DNA of 64,000 nt from Verrucomicrobiota bacterium. Lineage in GTDB: Bacteria > Verrucomicrobiota > Verrucomicrobiia > Opitutales > Opitutaceae. Every line of letters starts with the position of its first letter. Position 1 is the stretch's first letter. Shown here piece by piece: positions 26,789 to 33,759 of this stretch. A program made the translations under genes and the position numbers. The stretch covers positions 290,386 to 354,385 of the forward strand of contig JAEZGX010000012.1 in assembly GCA_023416735.1 (NCBI GenBank). Direction: 5' to 3'. The notes beneath the pieces are model-generated. The model was given only the letters and a program-made list of their open reading frames with translations, did no database searches and was not told the DNA's origin.

Positions 26789-27664
26789 ATGTCGCTGACT
26801 GATCACATCGCCGACGATCTCCGTCGCCGCCTTGCCGCCGCGGGCCACGCCCCGCTCGACCTCCGCCTCACCGCTCTCGCCCAGGCTTATCAGGTGAGCA
26901 CGCAACCGGTCCGCCTCGCCCTCGCCCGCCTGCGCCGCGAGGGCGTGTTGAAAAGCTCCGAGCGCACTCCCGCTCGATCCTCCCCTCCGCCCACCACCGA
27001 CGGCCCTTCCCTTCGCGCCGCGAAATCTCCGCGCCCGCTCCCGCCGTCCGACTCCGCCAAACACGATCTCCACGCCCGCCTTTCCGCCTTCGCTGTGCGC
27101 CTTAGCTTGCGCGGCGAGGAAACATTCCTCCGCGAAGAATCCACCGCCGCCCACTTCGGCGTCTCCCGCACCCTCGCTCGCGATGCGCTTCAACGTCTCC
27201 ACGCCGAGGGCGTCGTCGAACACGTGCCGCGCCGCGGCTGGCGCGTTCGTGCGTTTTCCCGTCAGGACATGGCCGACTTCCTCCAGGTCCGTGAAGTCCT
27301 CGAGGTTCGCGCCCTCACCCTCGCCTGGCCCCGTCTCGATCGCACCGACCTCGAAAACTTTTATCGTCGGAACAACCCCCGCGCCGCCAAACCCGACAAC
27401 CGCCTCCACGACTACTGGATCGAGCGTTCCGAGAATCGCTACATCCGCCGTTTCTTCGCCCAACACGCGCCCTTCTTCAGCGCGCTCTTCAAGTGGGAAG
27501 ACCACGACGTCGCCGCCGCCCGCCAAAGCTGCGAGCAACACCGCACTATTCTCCGCGCCATCCTCGACCACGATCGCCCGACCGCGATCGCCGCATTGAT
27601 CGCGCACATCCACGGCAATCATCCGGTGCTCTCCAGCTGGCCCGACCAACCCGCCTCCTCATGA
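26789..27664 (+). CDS. GntR-family transcriptional regulator with two winged-helix-like segments
   Basis: This is a 291-residue protein. The ATG at 26789 (MSLTDHIADDLRRRL) is preferred over a TTG three codons earlier. Residues 5-60 look like a winged helix (LTALAQAYQVSTQPVRLALARLRREGVL). After a Pro/Ser-rich linker there is a second, clearer GntR-like winged helix at about 95-150 (LRGEETFLREESTAAHFGV, TLARDALQRLHAEGVVEHVPRRGWRV). A helical C-terminal effector domain like FCD follows (ADFLQVREVLEVRALTLAWP, LHDYWIERSENRYIRRFF, HRTILRAILDHDRPTAIAALIAHI). The doubled DNA-binding part is unusual. The gene overlaps the aminotransferase start by ATGA and probably governs the whole sugar-acid locus. 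Confidence 0.82.
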   Translation: MSLTDHIADDLRRRLAAAGHAPLDLRLTALAQAYQVSTQPVRLALARLRREGVLKSSERTPARSSPPPTTDGPSLRAAKSPRPLPPSDSAKHDLHARLSAFAVRLSLRGEETFLREESTAAHFGVSRTLARDALQRLHAEGVVEHVPRRGWRVRAFSRQDMADFLQVREVLEVRALTLAWPRLDRTDLENFYRRNNPRAAKPDNRLHDYWIERSENRYIRRFFAQHAPFFSALFKWEDHDVAAARQSCEQHRTILRAILDHDRPTAIAALIAHIHGNHPVLSSWPDQPASS

Positions 27665-29022
27665 AAGCGCCCCTCAACTGGACCCGCACCCGCGCCGTCC
27701 TCGGCCGCAACGAACAATGGATTCCCGGCGGCCTCGCCTCGCTCAACCGCCGCGCCGATCCCTGCATCTCGTTCGCGCGCGGCCAGGGCTCGCACGTCTG
27801 GGATTTCGACGGCAACGACTACATCGATTATCACTTCGGTTTCGCGCCCTATATCCTCGGGCACAACGACCCCGACGTGAACGCCGCCGTCGCCGCCGCG
27901 CTCCGCAACGGCCTTTCCAACTTTGGCTCCGGCGCCACCCGCGAGGAGGGCGAACTCGCCGAACGCTTTCTCCAGTGCGTCCCTTTCGCCGAGCGTGTCC
28001 AATTCATGAATACAGGCAGCGAGGCCACCGCCCAGGCGATCCGCGTCGCGCGCGCCTGGACCGGCCGTTCGCACATCCTGAAAATCCAGGGCGGCTACAA
28101 CGGCCACCACAACATGGTCGCCGCCAATCTCATGACTCCGCCCGATCAACTCGGCGGAAAACAGGTCGTCGGCGACGAATATCCCCTCGCTCCCATCACG
28201 GCCGGCATCCCGCCCGAGGAAGCCGCCCTCATTCATGCCGTCGAGTTCAACGACGCGAGCGCCGTCGCCCGGGTCGCCGAACGCGTCCCACTCGCCGCCA
28301 TCATCCTCGAACCCGTTCTCCAAAACATCGGCGTTGTCCGCCCCAAGCCCGGCTACCTCGAAGCCCTTCGCTGCCTCGCCAACGAGCACGGCTTTCTCTT
28401 GATCTTCGACGAAGTCAAAACCGGCTTTCGCGCGAGCCTCGGCGGTTATCAAACGCTCTGCGGCGTCGAGCCCGATCTTTCCACCTGGGGCAAAGCCATC
28501 GCGAACGGCGTTCCGCTCGGTGCGATCGCCGGCAAACGTCCGTTCCTGGACCTCGTGCTCCACCACGATCCTTCCAAGCGCGTCCTCCTCGCCGGCACCT
28601 ACAACGCCCACCCGATCCCCATGGCCGCCGGGCTCGCCACATTGAAGAAGCTCATGGATCGCTCGCTCGACGTGTATTCAAAACTCGAGCACATGGGCGC
28701 GAAGCTCCAACACGGCCAGGAGGAGATTTTCCGTCGCCACGGTCTCCGCGCGCTCGTCTCGCGCCTGGGCAGCGCCAGTTGCATTTATCTCATGGATCAC
28801 CTTCCGCAAAACTGGTGGGACATCGCCACGCGCCACGACCTGTCCGCCGACAAAGCCCTCCGCCTCTCCCTCCTCCAACGCGGCATTTATCAGATTCCCA
28901 TCCCCGCCAAACAAGCCAGCCTGAGCTTCGCCCACACCGACGCCGACCTCGCGCACACGCTCGAAGCGTTCGACGAGGCGATTGCCGAATTGAAAAACAC
29001 TCACCCGCACGCTTTCAACTGA
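27661..29022 (+). CDS. Class III PLP-dependent aminotransferase (glutamate-1-semialdehyde aminomutase-like)
   Basis: This is a 453-residue protein. The ATG at 27661 overlaps the regulator stop (ATGA), so the longer open frame upstream is not used. It has the fold type I, class III pattern: YIDYHFGFAPYILGHNDPDV, the cofactor-phosphate stretch MNTGSEATAQAIRVARAWTG, IQGGYNGHHN, D250 in IFDEVKTGFR pairing with the pyridine nitrogen, and the Schiff-base lysine K278 in DLSTWGKAIANG. It resembles glutamate-1-semialdehyde 2,1-aminomutase, but the setting between GntR and an FAH hydrolase points to catabolism of an amino- or keto-sugar acid rather than haem synthesis. The substrate is not determined. 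Confidence 0.85.
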   Translation: MKAPLNWTRTRAVLGRNEQWIPGGLASLNRRADPCISFARGQGSHVWDFDGNDYIDYHFGFAPYILGHNDPDVNAAVAAALRNGLSNFGSGATREEGELAERFLQCVPFAERVQFMNTGSEATAQAIRVARAWTGRSHILKIQGGYNGHHNMVAANLMTPPDQLGGKQVVGDEYPLAPITAGIPPEEAALIHAVEFNDASAVARVAERVPLAAIILEPVLQNIGVVRPKPGYLEALRCLANEHGFLLIFDEVKTGFRASLGGYQTLCGVEPDLSTWGKAIANGVPLGAIAGKRPFLDLVLHHDPSKRVLLAGTYNAHPIPMAAGLATLKKLMDRSLDVYSKLEHMGAKLQHGQEEIFRRHGLRALVSRLGSASCIYLMDHLPQNWWDIATRHDLSADKALRLSLLQRGIYQIPIPAKQASLSFAHTDADLAHTLEAFDEAIAELKNTHPHAFN

Positions 29023-29025
29023 CCC

Positions 29026-29871
29026 ATGCGCCTCGCCCGCTTCGGCCCCTTCCGCCAAGAAAAACCCGCCCTCGTCGATGCCCAAGGCCGCCTGCGTGAC
29101 GCCTCCTCGCTCGCGTCCGATTGGACGCCCGCCTTCTTTCAGTCCGGAGGTCTCGAAAAACTGCGTAACGTAAATCTTGATACACTCCCGTTGGTCTCCG
29201 CCGACGCCCGCCTCGGCTGCTGCGTCCCGCGCCCCGGCAAACTCATCGGCATCGGTCTCAACTACGCCGACCACGCCGCCGAATCCGGCATGGCCCTTCC
29301 CGCCGAGCCCATCGTCTTCCTCAAAGCCACCAACACCGTCGTCGGCCCCAACGACAACATCCTCATCCCGCGCGGTTCCGAAAAAACCGATTGGGAGGTC
29401 GAACTCGGCGTCGTGATCGCCCGCGAAACCCGCTACCTTTCCTCCCCCGCCGAAGCCGCCACGCGCATCGCTGGCTACTGCGTTTCCAACGACGTCTCCG
29501 AGCGCGCCTTCCAACTCGAACGCGGTGGCCAGTGGACCAAGGGAAAATCTTGCGACACCTTCAATCCCCTCGGCCCCTGGCTCGTCACACCTGACAAAAT
29601 TCCCGATCCCGCCAATCTCGGCCTTCGCCTCTGGGTCAACGACGAACCACGCCAAAACGGCAGCACTCGCACGATGATCTTCAACGTGCCGTTCCTCGTT
29701 CATTATCTGTCTCAGTTCATGACCCTCGAACCCGGCGACGTCATCACCACCGGCACCCCGCCCGGCGTCGGCCTCGGCATGAAGCCCCCGCGCTATCTCC
29801 GCGCCGGCGATATCGTCACTCTCGAAATCGATCACCTCGGCCGCCAACGTTCCCTCTGCCGCAACGCCTGA
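29026..29871 (+). CDS. Fumarylacetoacetate hydrolase family protein
   Basis: This 281-residue protein starts 3 bases after the aminotransferase stop. FAH-family motifs include KLIGIGLNYADHAAESGM, PIVFLKATNTVVGPND, DWEVELGVVI with metal-binding glutamates, GYCVSNDVSERAFQLE, KSCDTFNPLGPWLV and GDVITTGTPPGVGLGM. Members of this branch hydrolyse or decarboxylate 2,4-diketo acids, including 2,4-diketo-3-deoxy-L-fuconate or rhamnonate in non-phosphorylating sugar-acid routes. That role suits its operon with a GntR regulator and the divergent dehydratase; the actual substrate is inferred. Confidence 0.88.
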   Translation: MRLARFGPFRQEKPALVDAQGRLRDASSLASDWTPAFFQSGGLEKLRNVNLDTLPLVSADARLGCCVPRPGKLIGIGLNYADHAAESGMALPAEPIVFLKATNTVVGPNDNILIPRGSEKTDWEVELGVVIARETRYLSSPAEAATRIAGYCVSNDVSERAFQLERGGQWTKGKSCDTFNPLGPWLVTPDKIPDPANLGLRLWVNDEPRQNGSTRTMIFNVPFLVHYLSQFMTLEPGDVITTGTPPGVGLGMKPPRYLRAGDIVTLEIDHLGRQRSLCRNA

Positions 29872-29924
29872 CCTCTCCCGAGTAGGAGCCTCGCAGGCCA
29901 TTCTCATTCGCCTTCGCCCCTTCC

Positions 29925-29942
29925 CGGTTGATCGATCAACCG
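29925..29942. promoter_or_regulatory. Perfect 18-base palindrome, LacI-family-like operator candidate
   Basis: CGGTTGATCGATCAACCG is a perfect palindrome with a central CpG, a form typical of LacI-family operators. It lies in the 262-base gap between the FAH gene and the UlaG-like gene, about 190 bases upstream of the latter. No LacI/GalR protein with an N-terminal HTH is encoded in the window, so the binding protein would be elsewhere. It could also be a chance palindrome. Confidence 0.45.
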
Positions 29943-29948
29943 CCGAAA

Positions 29949-29965
29949 ACGGGTTCACCACCCGT
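29949..29965. repeat. Short hairpin downstream of the FAH gene
   Basis: The 6-base arms ACGGGT and ACCCGT flank the 5-base loop TCACC, about 80 bases after the FAH stop. The following bases are C/T-rich rather than a T-run, so it is at best a weak transcript end. Apart from this and the palindrome, nothing is evident in 29872-30133. Confidence 0.35.
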
Positions 29966-30133
29966 CGCCTTTCCGCCCCTCTCTTTCTTTCGTAATCCTG
30001 GCGCATGCGAAGGATCTCTGTTCTCCCAGAGCATCTCACTCTCCTTCGCGGCTAGCGCTCAACGTCATGTCCGCCGCTACAGTGTCATGTGATGGGTGAC
30101 ACTTCCCCTCCTCCTTCCTCTTCAATTCGCCTC

Positions 30134-30925
30134 ATGCCGCTCACCCTCCAATACCTTGGCCAAGCCGGCTTCTTGCTCACCGACGGCGCTCACACGCTCG
30201 TCATCGATCCTTATCTTTCCTACTCGGTCGACCACCTGCCCGGCTTCGCACCCGAATTTTGGATACGCAACTACCCGCCGCCCATTGCCCCGTCCGAACT
30301 TCGCAACATCGACCTCGTCCTCTGCTCGCACGATCACCTCGACCACGCCGACCCTGAATCGCTCCTCGGCCTCGCCGCCGCTTCACCCGGTTGCCGTTTC
30401 GCCGGCCCTCATCAAACCGTCGCGCTCTTTCACGAAACCGGACTTTCGCCCGACCGCACGGTCGCCCTCGACGCCGACCAGCCGTTCTCCTGGCACGACG
30501 CCACCATCGAGCCCATCGCCGCCGCCCACGAAGACTACGAAACCGACGCGAACGGCCATCACCGCTTCCTCGGCTTCCTGATCCGCTGGCACAAGCGCGC
30601 GCTCTATCACGCCGGCGACACCGTCGCCACGCCCGAACTTTCCGCCCGCCTCGAACGCGAACGCATCGACATCGGCCTCCTGCCCGTCAACGGCTCCGAT
30701 GAAACCCGCCGCCGCCTCGACATCGTCGGCAATATGGACGTCGCCTCCGCACTCACGCTCGCCGATCGCCACCGCTTCGGCCTAGCCGTGCCGATGCATT
30801 TCGATCTCTACTCCAACAACGGCCTCAGCCCCGATCAATTCGCCGCCGCCTGGTTCTCTCACCCCGCCGCCCGGCGCGTTCCGCTGAAACTCTTCCAGCC
30901 CGGCGAATCCCACACGTTTTCATAA
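30134..30925 (+). CDS. UlaG-like metallo-beta-lactamase-fold hydrolase
   Basis: This 263-residue protein starts at the ATG at 30134 (MPLTLQYLGQAGFLL), which opens exactly at the first strand of the fold. The metal motif is SHDHLDHADP; later ligands are likely in IAAAHEDYE, LYHAGDTVATPEL and VPMHFDLYSNNG. This matches the UlaG branch (L-ascorbate-6-phosphate lactonase and relatives), which carries the second-site histidine and aspartate in HAGDT. It is cytoplasmic. It is followed 64 bases later by surE. A role in opening a sugar lactone would suit the nearby sugar-acid genes, but ascorbate genes are absent, so the substrate is open. Confidence 0.85.
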   Translation: MPLTLQYLGQAGFLLTDGAHTLVIDPYLSYSVDHLPGFAPEFWIRNYPPPIAPSELRNIDLVLCSHDHLDHADPESLLGLAAASPGCRFAGPHQTVALFHETGLSPDRTVALDADQPFSWHDATIEPIAAAHEDYETDANGHHRFLGFLIRWHKRALYHAGDTVATPELSARLERERIDIGLLPVNGSDETRRRLDIVGNMDVASALTLADRHRFGLAVPMHFDLYSNNGLSPDQFAAAWFSHPAARRVPLKLFQPGESHTFS

Positions 30926-30989
30926 CGCGAACCCGCATTCCACGCTTCCCCTTCCCGCCGTCCCGTGCGATCACCTTCGGTTTTCGCCC

Positions 30990-31763
30990 ATGCATCTTCT
31001 GGTCACCAACGACGACGGCATCCACAGCGTTTTCCTTCACGAACTTGTCCACGCGCTGCGCGCCGTCGGCCACACCATTTCCGTCGTCGCCCCCAAATCT
31101 GAACAAAGCTGGATCGGCGCCGCCAAATCCCGCAACCGTCCCGTCCACGCATGCGTGAGCGATCGCGGCCTCGCCTGCGACACGTGGGTGGTCGACGGCA
31201 CCCCGAGCGATTGCGTTAACATCGGGCTCGGCCACCTCATCAAAACGCCCATCGACGGCGTCGTCAGCGGCATTAACACCGGCCGCAACGCTTCCCTCGG
31301 CTTCATCATCGCCAGCGGCACCATCGCCGGCGCCTGGGAGGGCGCGCTCCACGGGCTTCCTTCCATCGCCTTCTCGCAAGACCTCACGACCGAGCTCTAC
31401 GACCGCTTCAAAGCCAATCGCGATACCCCCGACGCCGAACTCCACACCACGCTAAAAACCTCCGCCGCTCACGCCGCCCGTCTCAGCACCGAACTTCTCG
31501 CCGGCACCTCGCGCCAAAGCTTCATCGTTCACAACGTCAACTTCCCCCTCCGCTGCCGACCCGACACGCCGGTCCGCCGCACCATTCCCGCTCGCGTCGT
31601 CGTGCCCGGTCTTTTCAGCCCCGCTGACGACGATGGCACGCATCGTCTCGTCTTCCGACTCGGCGAAGATCTCTCGCCCGCCGGCCCGCTCACCGACCGC
31701 GCCGCCCTCGACGCCGGCGAGATCAGCCACACCGTTCTCGATTACTCCAAGCTCGGCTCCTGA
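30990..31763 (+). CDS. surE: SurE-type 5'/3'-nucleotidase
   Basis: This is a 257-residue protein of usual SurE size. Metal-site motifs are at the start (HLLVTNDDGIHS with paired aspartates), followed by ISVVAPKSEQSWIGAAKS, VDGTPSDCVNIGL, and DGVVSGINTGRNASLGFIIASGTIAGAWEGALHG with the conserved asparagine in SGINTG. It dephosphorylates nucleoside monophosphates in survival or stationary metabolism. HGLPSIAFSQD replaces the common GIPAIAVSL form. It lies among hydrolase genes reading the same way with short gaps; cotranscription with the upstream MBL gene and downstream HAD gene is plausible. Confidence 0.92.
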   Translation: MHLLVTNDDGIHSVFLHELVHALRAVGHTISVVAPKSEQSWIGAAKSRNRPVHACVSDRGLACDTWVVDGTPSDCVNIGLGHLIKTPIDGVVSGINTGRNASLGFIIASGTIAGAWEGALHGLPSIAFSQDLTTELYDRFKANRDTPDAELHTTLKTSAAHAARLSTELLAGTSRQSFIVHNVNFPLRCRPDTPVRRTIPARVVVPGLFSPADDDGTHRLVFRLGEDLSPAGPLTDRAALDAGEISHTVLDYSKLGS

Positions 31764-31857
31764 CCGCGCCCGCCCGCAAATCATCTTCCTTTAACAGGAT
31801 TCCGCCCCCGCAAACTTGCCAGGCACACCCGCTGCTCCTTCTCTCGAACTTCCAGCT

Positions 31858-32565
31858 ATGCAGCTCGTGATGTTCGACATGGACGGCACCCTTACCGACA
31901 GCTTTTCGCTCGACGAAAACTGTTACGTGCTCGCGATCCAACAGGCGCTCGGCCTTGAAAACGTCGTCACCGCCTGGGACACCTACACGCACACGAGTTC
32001 GTCTTACTGCCTCGAGGAAATCGTCCGCGCTTCCCGCGGCACCACGCCTTCGGCCGACGAATCCCGCGCCGTCCAGACACGCATGGTCGAGATCATGTCG
32101 GAAATCCAGCGTTCCCGCGGCCGCTCCACTCGCGAAATCCCCGGCGCCGCCGCCGCCCTTCAACACCTTCGCAACAACAACGTCGCCGTCGCCATCGCTT
32201 CCGGCGACTGGGAGATGACCGCCCGCCACAAGCTCACCTCCGCCGCCATCCCGTTCGAAGATCTCCCCCACGCCTTCTGCGACTGCTCGCACGCGCGCAC
32301 CGAAATCATGCGCACCGCTCTCGAACGCGCGAAGCAACACTACCACCGCTCGTCCTTCGACCGCATCGTTTACGTTGGCGACGCATCGTGGGATGTCCGC
32401 GCCTGCTTCGATCTCGGCTGGCCCCTCGTCGCGATTGGCACCGGCGCCCACGCCGATCGTCTCCGCTCGCTTGGCGCCTCGCACGTTCTCCCCGACTACA
32501 GCGATCTTCCTGCCTTCCTCGCCGCCGTCGCGGAAGCCACCGCCCCCCTCCGCCAAACCGGCTGA
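31858..32565 (+). CDS. HAD-superfamily phosphatase, phosphoglycolate-phosphatase-like
   Basis: This is a 235-residue protein. The ATG at 31858 places HAD motif I at once (MQLVMFDMDGTLTDS, nucleophile D7 and acid D9). Motif II is IAIASGDWEM, motif III a lysine/arginine near TARHKL, and motif IV IVYVGDASWDVRACFDLGWP. A helical cap (subfamily I type) sits between motifs I and II. Such enzymes remove phosphate from small metabolites such as phosphoglycolate or sugar phosphates; the substrate cannot be told. It is the third small-molecule hydrolase in a row on this strand. Confidence 0.87.
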   Translation: MQLVMFDMDGTLTDSFSLDENCYVLAIQQALGLENVVTAWDTYTHTSSSYCLEEIVRASRGTTPSADESRAVQTRMVEIMSEIQRSRGRSTREIPGAAAALQHLRNNNVAVAIASGDWEMTARHKLTSAAIPFEDLPHAFCDCSHARTEIMRTALERAKQHYHRSSFDRIVYVGDASWDVRACFDLGWPLVAIGTGAHADRLRSLGASHVLPDYSDLPAFLAAVAEATAPLRQTG

Positions 32566-32676
32566 ACCTCACTCCGGTTGGAACCCGACATTGCTGTCGG
32601 AGATCGCCGCGCACCTGCGGCTTTGTCGCTTTCCCCGGCGGTAGGCATTTCATCGGCCGGCTCGCACCTGCTTTTC

Positions 32677-32703
32677 TTTCGTGTATTTCGCGTATTTCGT
32701 GGT
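32677..32703. repeat. Three tandem 9-base repeats upstream of the ABC ATPase
   Basis: Three consecutive units TTTCGTGTA, TTTCGCGTA and TTTCGTGGT lie directly before the ATPase start at 32722. The unit is imperfect and T-rich compared with the surrounding GC-rich DNA. It might be part of a dispersed intergenic repeat or affect translation initiation. Confidence 0.4.
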
Positions 32704-32721
32704 TTCTCTCCGCCCCTTCCG

Positions 32722-33723
32722 ATGATCGAAGTCCGCAATCTGACCCGCGTCTTCCGCACCTACAAAAAGCAACCCGGTTTCTGGGGCGGCGTGAAAGGCC
32801 TCTTCCATCGTCAATTCGAGGAAACCGCCGCCGCAAAAGACATCTCCTTTGACATCGCCGAGGGCGAGTTCGTCGGCTTTCTCGGCCCCAACGGCGCCGG
32901 CAAAACCACCACGCTGAAAATGCTCTCGGGCCTCATCTACCCGACGAGCGGCACCGCGCGCGTCGCCGGCTTCGATCCCACTCGCCGCGAAAACGCCTAC
33001 CGCCGCATCTTCGCCCTCGTCCTCGGCCAGAAAAACCAGCTCTGGTGGGACCTCCCGGCGATCGAATCCTTCCACCTCCTCCGCGCGATCTACGCCCTGC
33101 CCGAGGACCAGTTCAAAGCCACCCTCGACGAGCTCGTCGACCTGCTCGACATCCGCTCCAAGCTCAACGTCATGGTCCGCGAGCTCTCGCTCGGCGAACG
33201 CATGAAAATGGAGCTCATTGCCGCGCTCCTCCACCGCCCGCGCGTCCTCTTCCTCGACGAACCCACCATCGGTCTCGACGTCGTCTCGCAAAAATCCGTT
33301 CGCAGCTTTCTCCGCGACTACAACCGCCGCCATCGCGTCACCATCCTCCTCACGAGCCACTACATGGCCGACATTAAGGAGCTCTGCGAACGCGTCATCG
33401 TCATCCACAAGGGCTCCAAAATCTACGACGGCGCCCTCGCTCGTCTCGAAACTTCCTCCGGCGCCCGCAAGAAAATCATCTCCTTCGTTCCCGCGCTGGA
33501 CGAAGGCGACCGCACCGCAGCCCTTGCCTTCCCCGACACTTGGCAATCGCAACACGCGCCCACGACTCGCTCCTCCGACGGCAAGTTCACCCTCACCGTC
33601 CCCGGCGATAAGGTCGTCACCGTCTCCCAGGAAATCCTGAGCACCGGCCCCGTCGCCGACATCACGATCGAAGACGTCCCCCTCGAAGACGTCATCGCCG
33701 AACTTTTCTCCGCCCAAGCCTAG
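32722..33723 (+). CDS. ABC transporter ATP-binding protein (ABC-2 exporter type), without adjacent permease
   Basis: This 333-residue protein starts at the ATG at 32722 (MIEVRNLTRVFRTYKK). It has the Walker A GPNGAGKTTT, Q-loop ALVLGQKNQLWWDLP, signature LSLGERMKMELIAALLHRP, Walker B VLFLDEPTIGLD and switch histidine in LLTSHYMADI. The signature is LSLGE rather than LSGGQ. The C-terminal 90 residues form the extra domain typical of drug/polysaccharide-type ABC-2 ATPases (ADITIEDVPLEDVIAELF). Normally two ABC-2 permease genes follow, but here the next gene is convergent, so the membrane partner must be encoded elsewhere or was lost. Confidence 0.88.
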   Translation: MIEVRNLTRVFRTYKKQPGFWGGVKGLFHRQFEETAAAKDISFDIAEGEFVGFLGPNGAGKTTTLKMLSGLIYPTSGTARVAGFDPTRRENAYRRIFALVLGQKNQLWWDLPAIESFHLLRAIYALPEDQFKATLDELVDLLDIRSKLNVMVRELSLGERMKMELIAALLHRPRVLFLDEPTIGLDVVSQKSVRSFLRDYNRRHRVTILLTSHYMADIKELCERVIVIHKGSKIYDGALARLETSSGARKKIISFVPALDEGDRTAALAFPDTWQSQHAPTTRSSDGKFTLTVPGDKVVTVSQEILSTGPVADITIEDVPLEDVIAELFSAQA

Positions 33724-33759
33724 GCCGGACGAGGTGTCCTCACCGAGCCCCCCGACGCC

